Of a stretch of 64,000 nucleotides of DNA, positions 22,101 to 30,600 are shown in pieces (position 1 is the stretch's first letter; each line of letters starts with the position of its first letter). The notes beneath the pieces are model-generated. The model was not told the DNA's origin. It worked only from the letters and a program-made list of their open reading frames with translations, and made no database searches. Origin of the DNA: Cymbomonas tetramitiformis (lineage: Eukaryota; Chlorophyta; Pyramimonadophyceae; Pyramimonadales; Pyramimonadaceae); contig LGRX02027130.1 in NCBI GenBank assembly GCA_001247695.2, positions 1 to 64,000 of the forward strand. The letters run 5' to 3'. Made by a program: the position numbers and the translations under genes.

Positions 22101-24244
22101 GACTCGTTGAACCTTTCCAGCTGCTTGTTGATGTTTTTGAGCAGCTTCTTGGTCTCGGGGGTGGGCTGCTTGCTGGTGGCTACGGCCTGCTGGAAGACCT
22201 CGTCGGCTTTTGATCCCACTTTATTGATGAACTGGGAGGCCACCACCTCGGCTATCTGGTCGATTCTTCCCCCACGCGCCTCCCTGCCGCGTGCTGCTCG
22301 TGGGGCTTGACGTTGTTTGGTGCCCGCCCCTTGGGCGCTCCACCTCCCCACCTCAACCGTGATCGAGGTGGAGATGTGTCGGCCAGCGTCGTCTACCCCT
22401 GGCAGTACTCGCACCGTCTGTTTACCCGCCTTGGCGATCGCTTCGTACGCCTCCTCCGAAAGTATGGCGTAGTAGTTGATCGTATACCCACCACCGTTGC
22501 GCTTCCACTGTAGCAGAGACGATGGGTCCCCGGGCGTCGAAGGTGCCCACTGCCGGGACGGTACGTGGAAGTCGAAGATGTTTTCGGTGCCCTTGAGGGC
22601 AGTGGTGTTGGCTGTAAGTTTCTCGATGTGTTCTACGACGGCCTGCACGATGTGGTTTCGGTGATGGTCGTGCAGTATCTGCTTCCTGTCCACGATGGCC
22701 ACTTCCCGGGCTGCGACCTCGTCGCTGACCTCCTTGCTGGGTAGCCAGCAAGTGGTCGTGGCCACACCCCAGGGGTACGGGTGTTGCACGATGAGCTCCG
22801 CTGCAGCCGGTGAGACTGCCTCCAGTAGTATCACCTCCCTGAGGGCTGCGTCTTCCGGAGATTCTCTCACCGTACCTTTGCGGATCCTGTCAACCAGGTG
22901 CCCGAGCTCGTGCCTTGACTCCCGTCTCTCGATGACGGAAGTCGCCAGGATGTTTGAGACCTGCTCGATGGTTTTCCCCTTGAGCAGTGGCCCGTAGACC
23001 AGGACACTGCGTCCTGCTGTCGGCCCTTCCACTGGCTCCCAGGGGGACCATACGTAGATGCAAGGGAGCACTGGCTGCTCCCTTGTGCAGGTTTGATGCG
23101 CCTGCGGCACCACGTGTAGTGGGAGCCGAAAGACTGGGTTAAATAGCACAAAGGCTGCCAGAGGTCTGTTTTGGAAGGCAAGGTCTATTTGCCTGACCCT
23201 GCCCGCACTGTTGAGCCAGATGTGGGTGTGTCGGAGGTCGTACACAACGGCCTCTGGTGAGTCGGACACCTCAAAAAGAAGGGCGTTCAGGTACCGGAGG
23301 TACTTGAGTACTTCCTTGATGCTCTCGTCCAAGTCCACTATTTTTAATTGTGGGGTGCCTGTGTACGGGAAGCCTGTGGGCCCTGTGTCGCTTGGGTCAA
23401 GGCTGCTGCCCGTGACTGATCGCACGTGGGTGAGAGAGAGTCTCTCCCCACGTACCACGGGCACTCCTAGTTTGAAGGCGTGCGCGGGAGGGTCCTCCGC
23501 CACCAGGACCTCCCTGCGGTCGGTGTGCCACTTGGTGGCGATGTGGTAGATTTTGGCTTCCGGGTTTTCCGTGGCCTTAGGACGGCGCTGGTAGATTCGA
23601 GACACCTTTTCCAGCGTGGTCTCTGTGCTCTTTGATGTGGTGTACTCAAGGAGGCTCGGGATGTTGTCAGCTGGGGCTCCGTCGACTTTTCTGTAGTCGA
23701 TGGGCCGGTCCAGCGCCCTTCGCAGCTCCTCTGGCTGGACTTGTGTTTTGTTACCAGATTCAGTCCCCTCGGGGTTTCTGGCGCGGGGGCCGGCAGTGCC
23801 GGGTAGCCCGTCTTCTTGTTTTTTGTTTGTTTTATGTTTTTGCGGGATCGCACTTCCCGCGAAGTGTACCCTCTTGGTCTTCTGTTGTTTGGGTGGCTTG
23901 TCTTCTGCGTGTGTTTTGTCGGTACGTTCCGATGGAACGTCCTTTTCGTGTTGTATGCCTGCCATACCGGTTGCCCGATCAGCTTCCGGAGTGGCGTACT
24001 CTAGCTCGGAGTCGGAGTCCGACATTCCGAGTTCAGTAGATGTTATTTTTGGAGAGTGGTTCGGCTCAGAGTCCAAGTCCGAGCCGTCAGGGCTCTGGTC
24101 GTACTCTGGCATGTTTTCGATTTCAGGTAGGCCAGCTGCTGCTTCCCCTTGCGGTTGGTGATGCTGCCCGCCCACGGTGGTGTTTTGGGTCGATTTGGAT
24201 GAGCCTGCGCACGTCAGTCTGGGTTTGTTAGCGGTTTTGGCCAT
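12980..24244 (-). CDS. Retrotransposon ORF1 giant polyprotein: Ulp1-like protease, APE endonuclease, RT
   Basis: The ATG at 24244 (AAATATGG context, MAKTANK) is chosen because the frame upstream contains only a TTG; it gives 3754 residues. Domains by position: unrecognised N-terminus with coiled coils (24244-21440); a hydrophobic, signal-like segment (about 21425-21370) with a Cys-rich stretch and N-x-S/T sites; a transmembrane-like segment (about 20110-20045). Next is a Ulp1/C48-type protease with His in KHWRVVLAG (about 19480), Asp in YDSLNG, and Cys in HYSCGVWAL (about 19255). An APE endonuclease follows (about 18680-17960: LTWNIAG, GGDLNAS, SDHEMV), then RT (about 16860-16100: YVDFENAYGSVDH, LQGDSMSPLL, catalytic AFVDD near 16240). 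The long tail ends with CPQCHNVQTEIETWW. Confidence 0.85.
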   Translation of the reverse strand: MAKTANKPRLTCAGSSKSTQNTTVGGQHHQPQGEAAAGLPEIENMPEYDQSPDGSDLDSEPNHSPKITSTELGMSDSDSELEYATPEADRATGMAGIQHEKDVPSERTDKTHAEDKPPKQQKTKRVHFAGSAIPQKHKTNKKQEDGLPGTAGPRARNPEGTESGNKTQVQPEELRRALDRPIDYRKVDGAPADNIPSLLEYTTSKSTETTLEKVSRIYQRRPKATENPEAKIYHIATKWHTDRREVLVAEDPPAHAFKLGVPVVRGERLSLTHVRSVTGSSLDPSDTGPTGFPYTGTPQLKIVDLDESIKEVLKYLRYLNALLFEVSDSPEAVVYDLRHTHIWLNSAGRVRQIDLAFQNRPLAAFVLFNPVFRLPLHVVPQAHQTCTREQPVLPCIYVWSPWEPVEGPTAGRSVLVYGPLLKGKTIEQVSNILATSVIERRESRHELGHLVDRIRKGTVRESPEDAALREVILLEAVSPAAAELIVQHPYPWGVATTTCWLPSKEVSDEVAAREVAIVDRKQILHDHHRNHIVQAVVEHIEKLTANTTALKGTENIFDFHVPSRQWAPSTPGDPSSLLQWKRNGGGYTINYYAILSEEAYEAIAKAGKQTVRVLPGVDDAGRHISTSITVEVGRWSAQGAGTKQRQAPRAARGREARGGRIDQIAEVVASQFINKVGSKADEVFQQAVATSKQPTPETKKLLKNINKQLERFNESKPVTLDELRDLHREQERNAGVRHTEITQEVRGFHKTYQETGGAMVNTLKALTDRLTGEGKQQAPDHPLHFTKKSPQTAEEDDQYRGIPYTGKKPDPKRSQPPPKRPATNTGGRAIDAEPPAKRRAQGGAQATAQEGAQPESPRSAPPLTRKVSNHTTPCPADQLTSQPTTPCQWNHTPTALTNNICAAEDQGSSRPARQGGITEPAAGPHSKRRDIESRPSKVSLNLQLKVIFMLSLPAIATATDKCCECMHPASTSHTDHAEGPSINHTPFGRKMSIHHGNLLQTNIPNCSYYADPHAHKCANMPTSEHRRNGHTIFSENGHTIYSYNVPKDNHEDKKINTSLNHFSHHITGNPSNNGMNPTVTLRGTATNGHTAPDGWEGLTKNFVGWLNRARESDVRNVRTDRQPSTTSEFLKLLYVKMINFAEHSETPRNFGTSTGRHIPKGAHQERDVKGVTSGTLGQCNAVTVNSTATQAQWTQRKRVRGGRNKHPDQKLCQTSRGKLHEPPPCKSKGPHHNISTNPTETLPNNGTTDSTQASRMIGTPKNFGNMLRRVGGSHTQKMRANCRHSTTSEFPKLLYVKTTFFGKHAQTPQNFYTTTKIHTKNGAHPGKSARGVTERNLGQCNAVTINSRMRAAPHNRRATRHGAEPRYPRGARHEATRPLWKAAFAITPILAILIITLTTSRKTGRMWGTHNTNSNNITRSRRIRRKRTTARNAAARWTRPPHGYKLLRIIYRNGKPFLVRTRRPEHAVTAIKEGTPTRGRPLMREIEQRMRRHTRCWKTNMTGGGSQNHTEIHPYNTTTKGLFEKKGRLNMFQMQHAHSLYEDDPLPPLVIATMRETLKPGNNKEPHTTKALQLLGNSRGFCIPVCDGKHWRVVLAGPDKANDKLKLWIYDSLNGKTKATLHNTKRLTTEMTNWAEHLAGKLSRQVTVELMNVGNQSAQDHYSCGVWALMATKAWMHFQETCPEGHWPTHFNEAVSKWGPTNRAAVDAYRKSIQHTVKQRITAAEGQQQTSEGSQQITGAREPTDDPNPNPQAGAQPPRTQEGGHKVHTKQQGLWKWLHRLTPMNQARDNERTRGEQGKMETHSDEGGEETSDEPTAQWEKFEEVQQEALETSDPRKHQPPLTEPKKGEIGEDRLHMLTWNIAGQSDACLDLAEAVRKRHQNQLGLQVVVLTEVKHAHDSVMRKFRDLQYTAIGTKTEAREAGSTTEQPVKGGVAILLSKPYGHAHNHHVVPARHLEGYLLHVVLHLPGEVMYHVLGIYNPPGAEEGKTRDKILKYTANLFRRTAEKPNEHVIVGGDLNASNTSTGKRVTKTDKQWKKLAEELNLHNVGPTVNTTLNWAENRNIDRWLAPKDKRAQYERGSTAHLTQHHTSDHEMVSLTTLRLDSIDTHEPYVDQDPHPGQVKLNTPLSKAHRETLQSVLLRTHDYARTAKLKDIIGTATRCREEGNKQVAHATIDRAGEAVLSILNRANNCALKDEELPTVITGRTSTHGTTDLLMSKKDRKERDAAILKMRMHKKTKRQLRNPHTEHTTLRHLKEGETKGPTNRDNADTKEWVSWLTEEAKKERSTAHKVVKQHWKRAKQRHNDKTVREYWNNQKRYHKRIYAKAQETGHAPTANIQALQDREGNLTVGHKNIANALVEHMAHSAPYRMEHRSLPDLATPPWEDPAHKERLVKAPRPDPKGMDLTISRQGYSKAVHTLNNNKAPGPTRTPNEILKYMPEDFHDALHALMLEMWNSKHVPLTWKRGTFCFHHKKGDVTLQQNYRPIALLEGVFKLYTSQIANMLSTFCETQGILAQAQEGSREKRNTLRQLTRVTNAIEDANVSGRELHGLYVDFENAYGSVDHNKLLHTMQYLGIPDELTQVVRDVLGTQSHDTMSMYTRVGGETSHETVQVQRGLLQGDSMSPLLFIIYQEPLLRWLEVGEHGYQHKHAAEQERLGPLRTTAGAFVDDLLILCPTIFHMRAQLHKLETFSRWSELKINLTKSAITGIKNGVSIPEQLHKDLKTVGVDGELSHFKILKPGDTYKYLGVLLAFTGRWDKEKEAAREEMNHRIQALLRSPLTPDQKEYSLHSAILGKFRYGLHLGLYTAGEIDEFNKVIGGATKNIQGLPRNGTPNIFTTQEKERFGLGMVPLQAVYAQAIWSGLLEAMHSEEDRGAVRGPAWRQINLRSRLRMSHVSRSTRGLIEYHCTTRKNCTDLDKLWGGHQTKHNTLRKLNALLRYNITPQGTEGMLEQLQTPVPKIMEQLKGATRRKSDKEMEGTTRKTKAGKMMDGDLPAPPDWQAMYTDQTAKLTVPKDTPTAINFTTCLKLFTHFPDLAFLTTRDGQHAISQVNVREQCTDATLSADRSAIAKGLAHLYPYLCEAQPRNIAKPGDFYDSLTNRRLKQQYRSMPSEGPLDPHTMRTNLPRLNPEQLRAKMTEWEARLVPREEIHRQLSLHPLTRINETETTGQTWGEEQEVPQDFHENPQTKWIDEVDPMARKMEADSFDRGQTIDKPKEIVAMRTLLIDPTDPHSQVTQYRTQWRHPTGEDSYSWSTRETITDFLKLAKRRGQSATTFPTLARRLRARGSQVTHPRGLKEILAGRPHLGRAWPTLHAENLTLDPTETNPGQDIADDREHHCQLRMEGDLAHSYHRNGKYIGTLTKEKLLRLHERYTQAVGTTHHQTPHQRTLRTEMWEDHKIQVSTFEEEIGHLLIRYSSKEEKEERKKNLQNHWTFPAQMQRALQQAFGLNTELFASPLNVHHNTTNYYAKYDRDKVFGARGSAWTANWMKLGAYQFNPEYTPQDLKKALDFAIAATTTQDPVFGVGIYPTYEKTPYRKLYNAHAGHLVHELLEIPQGKFTFLPPDHWMGATHQQAKQCNWNLRVLIVANKAGWQAHCGDPDAAADCIRQALTTCPQSKVRTTTTAKQPAREANQHDKHEPNQKGCTPGTDCIIDTRPWQRYEFPEIKTKDMMDAMGRMCNTMPHIRNDLCPQCHNVQTEIETWWEDGNLHVEDGPAKWELLPGSRGGKWDIHPPHSATGDRSEYLAHQTQKTD
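13039..13046 (-). other. C8 run at the ORF1/ORF2 frame change
   Basis: On the coding (minus) strand eight C residues lie within the ORF overlap. Past this run ORF1 terminates after about 20 codons, while the +1 frame continues into RNase H. Loss of one C would fuse the two ORFs. This is either a programmed +1 shift site, a one-base indel mutation, or a homopolymer sequencing error. Confidence 0.5.
20200..20885 (-). repeat. Internal duplication in the retrotransposon polyprotein
   Basis: Two segments, about 20213-20400 and 20697-20885, are similar at both nucleotide and protein level. Each encodes STTSEF-(L/P)-KLLYVK followed about 45 residues later by LGQCNAVT-(V/I)-NS. The protein duplication lies in the region between the signal-like and transmembrane-like segments. 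Confidence 0.75.
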
Positions 24245-24568
24245 ATTTCTTGCGAGAACGAGTTTGGTGTGCTGGAGGGTTGTTTTCGAGTGTGGTACGA
24301 ACGTGTTTTGGAGCGTGTCTTCGCCCTGCAGGTACAAAAAACCGTTAGCCTGCGTAGGGTGCGAGGCGGCAATGTGACATGTGGGGTGTGGGCGGGCCGA
24401 ATCTGTATGTGTCCGTTGTGTCGTCCGCCATGGTGCCGTTAGTGTGTTCTCTGTGGTGTCGTTATTGCATCCTGCGAGCACAGTTAGTAACAAAATCGCA
24501 TTTTTGAAAATTATTTTTGGGTCCGCGGCTCGGACTAGGTGGCACGCTCAGGCGGCTTCGCGAGAAGT

Positions 24569-25213
24569 GAATTATCCGTGGAGGGGAAGAAGAAAGTGAA
24601 GGGCGAGCTCCTTGCCCTCATCGAGGAAGGTATACTTCCTTCCCTAGCTGGGGATATCTGGTCTGAGGGGGGCATCGCGATATTTGGCATTCTGGTTTAT
24701 TTCATCGACGCTGAGGGAGTGTATCATCAGAAGTTATTGGGGGCGCTTCCATTTGGGGACGTGAGGCATACTGGTGACGAGATCCAGAAGGCCACGAAGC
24801 GATGTGCTGCTACCATGGGGATTGGGTCTTACAAGCAGGGTGATGAGAACGTCACGAAGGACTCGCTTGTGATCTTGGAGGACAACGTGAAGGATTTCGT
24901 GCACGCCACCGTATTCGATAGTGCTTCTAACATCGTGAGTGGGTGGGGTTGCTTCGATGGGCACGAGTGCAATTGCCACTTAATGGCATTGTGCGTACTT
25001 ACCTATCTGGAATCCCCTGGAGTGAAGGAGACCTTCAAAAAACTCCGGGGCATGACAACGCATTTTAATCACTCCGTGATGATTGGGCGGAAGTTATTGC
25101 ACGAGTGCCAAGAGGTGTATTCTTTGACAAAGTCTTCCCCTCCTCAAGATAATGCAACGCGAAGTGGGTGGAAAGGCGCACGAAATCAAGCGAAGTGGTT
25201 TAGAGAAAACCAG
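24569..25213 (+). CDS. hAT transposase, exon 3 right part (catalytic core)
   Basis: From the second target-site copy the frame reads ELS-VEGKKKVKGELLALIEEG in phase with the left half. The hAT RNase-H-fold core is visible: ILPSLAGDIWSEGGIAIFG carries the first catalytic Asp, and TVFDSASNIVSGW the second. The exon closes at CAG/GTAAGT (25213/25214), phase 0. Protein similarity to hAT transposases is by motif only. Confidence 0.85.
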
Positions 25214-25558
25214 GTAAGTGCTAGCTCCGGGAAAATCCGGTTTCCCCTTGCACGTGCTCTCACCTCCAACGTTCGATCACAATTGTTGTCGCTCCGGAAA
25301 AAATCCGGCGTGCCCCTTGCACGTGCTCTCACCTCCAACGCTCGATCACAATTGTTGTCGCTCCGGAAAAAATCCGGCGTGCCCCTTGCACGTGCTCTCA
25401 CCTCCAACGTTCGATCACAATTGTTGTCGCTCCGGAAAAATCCGGCGTGCCCCTTTCTTGCTCTCTGAGTTTATCAAATCGTCACAGATGTTGAAGCTCA
25501 GGAAAATTCCGGTTTTCCCCTCATGTTTTCTCATACCTTGCGTGCGTGTGTTGCATAG
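25214..25558 (+). repeat. hAT intron 3 with about three 69-bp tandem repeats
   Basis: Between the GTAAGT donor and the GCATAG acceptor lie about three near-identical 69-bp units (about 25235-25450). Each contains CTTGCACGTGCTCTCACC, CGATCACAATTGTTGTCG and a CCGGAAAAA-TCCGG palindrome. Because 69 is a multiple of three, the repeats stay open in several frames, which creates a false 309-codon extension of the preceding exon. Confidence 0.75.
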
Positions 25559-25893
25559 GAAGCCGTGCAACTATACGACGTCGAGCAGCCTAGAAAAGCC
25601 GCTACTGCTGTCAATAATTCCGACGGCAGTCGGTATGGTGACCACAAGATGACGCTGCTTGAGTGGGACATCGTGAAGGAGTCCTTGTACTTCTTGGAGA
25701 AGACCACCGAAGCCATCGACCTGTTGCAAACGACCTCGTCTCCAACTGCTGGTTTGGTTTTGCCTGCTGTTGGTGGTTTGATTAACAAGATCGACCCCAG
25801 ATCCAAGGTGAAGTACAATGGCAAGACTGTGAAGGTGGAGAATGTGGATGTTCAGGTTGCGAGAGAGGCGTTGTTCGAGGCTTTGACTGCAAG
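25559..25893 (+). CDS. hAT transposase, exon 4
   Basis: Starts after GCATAG and reads EAVQLYDVEQPRKAA, then LLEWDIVKESLYFLEKTTEAI, typical of the helical insertion region of hAT transposases (W-x(n)-L-x-P-F/T-like). It ends with AG before a GTAAGT donor, and the 101-nt intron ends ACAG at 25994. The AG/G split codon keeps the frame. Confidence 0.8.
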
Positions 25894-25994
25894 GTAAGTC
25901 TTTATTGGCATTTTCTCTCATATCTCTTGGGCTTGCGTGTGTTGTGTATTCACTTAGCACGGCGTGTACGTGGGCTCGATTGTGTGGGCCACAG

Positions 25995-26613
25995 GTACTT
26001 TGTGAACTTGCTAGATTGCAAGTTGGAAGATTTCTGCGTGGCATCCTTCCTGGATCCTCGCTATAAGAACTTAGAGTTTAAGAATTTGGAAGCGTGGAAG
26101 TGGAAATCTGGGTTTTTGAACAAGAGCACTATCATTGGGTGGGCTCGCTCGGCTTTTGACTCAGATTGGAGGCCACAGACTGTGGAAACTACGCGGGTTG
26201 CAGCACCTGTTGGGATAAAACACAAGGTTAGCAAATTAGCTAGCTTTTTAGAAAGTGATAGTGACAGTGACGCCGAGGAGGAAGAGGTAGCCACACCTGC
26301 TGTTGCCGCACCTGCTCAGCCTTCTAGTGTAGAGGTACCTGTTTCTGAGGTTGTTATAGAGGATGAGTTCAAACAATACTTAGCCATTCCTGCGTGTGAC
26401 CCTGATACTGATATTTTGAAGTGGTGGGTAGCTCACAAGAAGGAGTTGCCAAATATGTTTAGGATGGCGCGTCAATTTTTAGCTACCCCAGCGAGCACGG
26501 TTGGGGTGGAGCGCACCTTTAGTGCATGTGGTCAGATGCACTCTGACCTCTGGAAGAGTGTATCTGAAGGCACGCTAGAACATTCCCTTATGGCTTCTAT
26601 TAATACACTGTAA
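25995..26613 (+). CDS. hAT transposase, exon 5 (LDPRYK and dimerisation domain)
   Basis: The frame opens with YFVNLLDCKLEDFCVASFLDPRYKN, the conserved hAT LDPRYK block. An acidic linker (SDSDSDAEEEE) follows. The C-terminal hAT dimerisation region reads FRMARQFLATPASTVGVERTFS, then MHSDLWKSVSEGTLEHSLM, with stop at 26611-26613. The protein is complete at its C-terminus. hAT transposases cut and paste DNA elements with 8-bp target duplications; the TIRs of this element were not identified. Confidence 0.85.
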
Positions 26614-26640
26614 ATACTTGGAAATACCTACACCCTGTCA

Positions 26641-26925
26641 TATCGATAGTTATCATGTGTAGTATCGATAGTTATCATGTGTAGTATCGATAGTTATCAT
26701 GTGTAGTATCGATAGTTATCATAATTAATCGGCCGCTGATTAGTTATTCATATCAGTCGATTAGTTCGATTGACTTATTCATATCAGTCGATTAGTTCGA
26801 TCGACTTATTCATATCAGTCGATTAGTTCGATTGACTTATTCATATCAGTCGATTAGTTCAATTGACTTATTCATATCAGTCGATTAGTTCAATTGACTT
26901 ATTCATAGTTATTCGATTAGTTCAA
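26641..26925. repeat. Two tandem repeat arrays downstream of the hAT gene
   Basis: About 26641-26722 holds four copies of a 22-bp unit containing ATCGATAGTTATCATGTGT. About 26745-26925 holds about five copies of a 31-bp unit containing CTTATTCATATCAGTCGATTA. These could be subterminal transposase-binding repeats of the hAT element or simple satellites. Confidence 0.75.
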
Positions 26926-26945
26926 AAAAACGCGATACCGGGCCT

Positions 26946-27057
26946 TGGTCAGGGATATGACCGATGACATATGTGTCATACCTGTCATACCATGTCATGT
27001 CATGTCATATGTCATAATGACATACAGTCGTCGAGTATTGTCAGTACGGTCGACTAT
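26946..27057 (+). repeat. Truncated LTR start (plus orientation)
   Basis: The first about 110 bp of the LTR family (TCAGGGATATGACCGATGAC, then the GTCAT block, ending GGTCGACTAT) are cut by the start of a minus-oriented LTR at 27058. This suggests nested insertion of one family member into another. Confidence 0.65.
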
Positions 27058-27588
27058 TGTCAGGGCTCGCTATGCGAACGCTATGTTGACGCGGCTGCTA
27101 TTGAACAGTAACAGCCGAAAGTAATATTATGGTGGGTATGAGTGCAGCAGTCCGGTGACCAGAAGTGCTTGCTTGAGCCCAATGCTCCTCATATACTTCC
27201 AGTGCCCTCACGCATCTCATGCGTTACCATCATCGGGTTGTGAACCCGAGAGCACTGGGTGAACTACCCGCATCGGCTGGTCGATATAGCCTTTGATACT
27301 CGCATGTTGTTCATTTCATGCTTGAAGCGAAGACGCGTCTTCTCAGAACACTTCGGTTCTTCCAGACTTGTCTTGCTTCGCCATCTCGATGCCACATACT
27401 TGGCATCTCGATGACAGATGTCACTCACCTTAGGTGGATGACAGGCATGATGACTGTACATGTCATAGTCGACCGTACTGACAATACTCGACGACTGTAT
27501 GTCATTATGACATATGACATGACATGACATGACATGTATGACAGGTATGTCCGGTATGACACATGTGTCATCGGTCATATCCCTGACA
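27058..27588 (-). repeat. LTR B (minus orientation)
   Basis: Read on the minus strand the LTR starts TGTCAGGG (27588) and ends CCCTGACA (27058), a perfect 8-bp terminal inverted repeat. The polypurine tract AGAGGGGAGATC lies just beyond 27588, so this is a 3' LTR whose internal region extends to the right. It retains the conserved three-way junction at 27199-27258. Confidence 0.8.
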
Positions 27589-27603
27589 GATCTCCCCTCT
27601 TAG
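27589..27603 (-). promoter_or_regulatory. Polypurine tract of the minus-strand copy B
   Basis: The minus-strand sequence TAAGAGGGGAGATC immediately precedes LTR B, matching the tract before LTR A. Confidence 0.7.
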
Positions 27604-30600
27604 AAGTGTTGTGACCTCACAATATAGGGTGCATACCTTTGTATATGTCTTTGATGTCTTTGTTGTTGAACTGGCCAGTCTTCTTACACCGATGAGGCGT
27701 CCCTCTAGGTGTTTTTAGGATATCGGGGGGAACTGAGTCCACTTTAAACCCTCACCTTAGGCATAAAGCCTTACAGTTCTTAGGATGTTGCCCCCCTGAT
27801 TGCTTTGCGTTTCGTATTTCAGAGTGACGCTCAGGGTATCTTCACGTTACGGATAGATATTGCGCTTGCCGATCGATGATTTGACCCATTGGGTACTTGT
27901 TTCCACGGCCTTGTATAGCGCATACACCCCTTCCTCCCCTCCTGAAGCTGTTATGGAGGTTCACAGGCAGAATGGAGAACTTTTTTTTAATAAGGTTTGT
28001 TTTAATGCAAACGGAGAAGGCCCTGCTTACGAGATATCGGAGGGTCTTTATAAGTCCACTTTAAATCCTCACCCGTCTGCCAAATAAACTCCTTTTTTTC
28101 GGTCCGGTACGCGCGCACTGACGAACATTTCATAGGATGGATTCGACAACGTACTAATGTGAATTCGTTTAGTTATGTATGTCAAACACAACTCAGGATC
28201 ACAACTCCGTCTACCTCACTATTCCGGCAGCTGCGGAATTACTGGCCATAAGATCCGAATGACAAACCACGGTCTGGCAAAGGCAGTATAGCAGTTTTTT
28301 ATTATCCACAGATATGGTACCCGCATGTATGCGTATCTGTGCAAGGGTATGATTTGTACACGGCTCACTACACCTTAGCAAGGAAGGATCAATTCCCGCT
28401 CCTGTCATATCAATTTGATGCAGGGTAATAATGTTAGGGATGTAACCCTGCAGTTCTCGGGATGCAGCCCTGCAGTTCTTGGGATGCAGCCCTGATTATT
28501 ATTTGGTCGGCAATCATTGGCCAAAGTCATCGGCTATCAGCTTATTGACTCAGAAGCCACAATGTTATAGAAGCTACGACCTATCGTGACCATATGCGGC
28601 AGTTATGCCTTCAGCATACGTAGACAATATGATTATGTGGAACTTATAATCCCACTTCTTAAGTTGCATCATGATAAATTTATCCATGTCTTAACAAGTG
28701 TTCAGGATTTGATAAGGGGTTGACGCCCCACAGGTCAAAGGTCACTGTCTCGTAAGCTTCGCTTCAAGTGTGCGGCTTCGAGAAGCAGGTTCCGGTTTGG
28801 CACAGGCATGATGCTTCCTTAACCACAAGGGAGCTGGAAATATGAGAATGCCCAAGATATCCGAAGACAGGAAGGCTTTTTGTTGGCCAGAGTTGCTGTC
28901 TAGATGCTTAACCTCGATGGGGTTGCATTCGGATACAAACTGTGCAACCATACATGTGACTTATGCATTGGTGTATGACTTTGATGAATTGTCTCTTGTC
29001 ATGAACCTGGAAGGAATGACGGGCAAATAGCTAGAGCGGCGGATCTCACTCACTCGGCTCTGCTGTTATGGAATTCGATGCCTGAATGGCACAACTGGCA
29101 ATCCTTTGGCTCAGATGCTTCCCTTCAGACACTGGCAACAACTTGTGCGCCAGCTTCTCTAGATGTGGGGGAAACCCATGGATTAACAATTCATCAATCA
29201 AAACACATGTTACCAAGGCTGATTCAACGAATCCTTCAACTCTTGAAATTCAACAATCAGCATCTCAGGCTGTTGACGTCAAAGTAATGGTCTTAAGCTT
29301 ACAATATAGCTTATTCACATTTCGAAAAACCATCGTTCTCCTATGTCAGTGCCCTTCATATAATATGATAGAGCTGGAGAAATATGCATATATGATTTCT
29401 TCATAATGAACTTCATGTGTCAGTAAGTCAAATAAAGACTTCATTTGATGCTTCGATCGGAATGATGTACCGTGTCATCAAACTTTATGACTGCTATACA
29501 CAGATGCTGGAACTTTTCATAAAATTTCTCTATTTAATCTTCCAAGAAAAATCACAATGATGTAAAATCAAAATGATGTAAATCAATTTTTGGCAGCTGT
29601 ATGAAGAATGAATGAATCTATACTCCTTCCTCCCCCTTTAAAAAGAGGTGTATCAAACCAATCAGATGGTGATGGAGAATGCCATTCAATTATTATGTTA
29701 TGTGAAAAATGGTTTGATAGAAAATCAGACTGAGATTACTCATCGAATCAAGTGCTTTCGAGGTAACAATGTCAATATGAACACCGATTCTCTCAACGTC
29801 GTACCGGCAACATGCCTGACGCTTTTGAATGTGGCGAATGCCAGATGTTGTCGAATGCCAATGTCAATTCACTATGATTCAATATGCAGTTTTTGGGTTG
29901 CAGCCCACATATATTGTTAGTTCAGGGTCACAATAGTGTACCCAACTTAGACAATGTTTCTGGATAATGATTGTCATAATGAACAACGAAATCAGTGATG
30001 GCACCGAAGTTAACTTTGGTATCGAAGCTAATGGAGACTTGGAGAGTCAATCAAGAAGTGTCTGTAATGACAACAACTTACTACGAGCTGTATTTCCGTA
30101 CTTGATGAATGGCTGATATGTCATTTCATTATGACTAGAACATGGTATCGCCTAGTGATATGTGTGTATATGAATCTTATTCAGTACATGATCACTTATC
30201 TCAATGGTAGATTTAGTGTCTGTAATGACAACAACTTACTACGAGCTGTATTTTTGGAAACCATCTGTAGATTGCGGGTTCGATTTCCCGCCATGGCTTT
30301 TCCCAAGTTTCGTGGCCTAATGGACAAGGCGACAAATTTTCTAAACATTCCAGAATGAGCTTTCAAAGAGTTATAATTCCTCAATGAAGCATGTGTGTCT
30401 TATGTGCCAAAATGATATGAAACCACAAGTATGATGTCAATCTATATGTGGATGGTTTATACCATTGTATGCTATTCCACAAATAAGTAGTGATGTCAGA
30501 ATAAAACTTTGGACAATTGCAACTCAGTACAAACCCGAGTGCATTCAAGTCCACTTGTATGCTTAGAATCTGAATCTAATGTACTTTCTATATGCACAGG

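Larger units (their letters stand above)
10486..24568 (-). mobile_element. 14.1-kb Dualen/RandI-like non-LTR retrotransposon
   Basis: The insert lies between two copies of GAATTATCCG (10476-10485 and 24569-24578), a 10-bp target duplication. The 3' end (left, minus strand) finishes in a T-rich tail with interspersed C, abutting the target. Two overlapping ORFs encode, in order, a long N-terminal region, a Ulp1-like cysteine protease, an APE endonuclease, RT, RNase H, and a CCHC plus restriction-like endonuclease. Coexistence of APE and restriction-like endonucleases with RNase H and a cysteine protease is the hallmark of Dualen/RandI elements. The ORFs are open apart from one frame change, so insertion is probably recent. 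Confidence 0.85.

Noticed and set aside
8617..27588. Reading the inverted TGTCAGGG sequences at 8617 and 27588 as the TIRs of the hAT element
   Set aside because: The same sequences occur without a hAT gene at 48297 and 59664, are preceded by polypurine tracts, and one follows a gypsy pol gene, so LTRs of a retroelement fit better.
30262..30295. tRNA 3' half suggested by GCGGGTTCGATTTCCCGC
   Set aside because: No upstream arms, and the collinear copy near 63275 has lost the stem.
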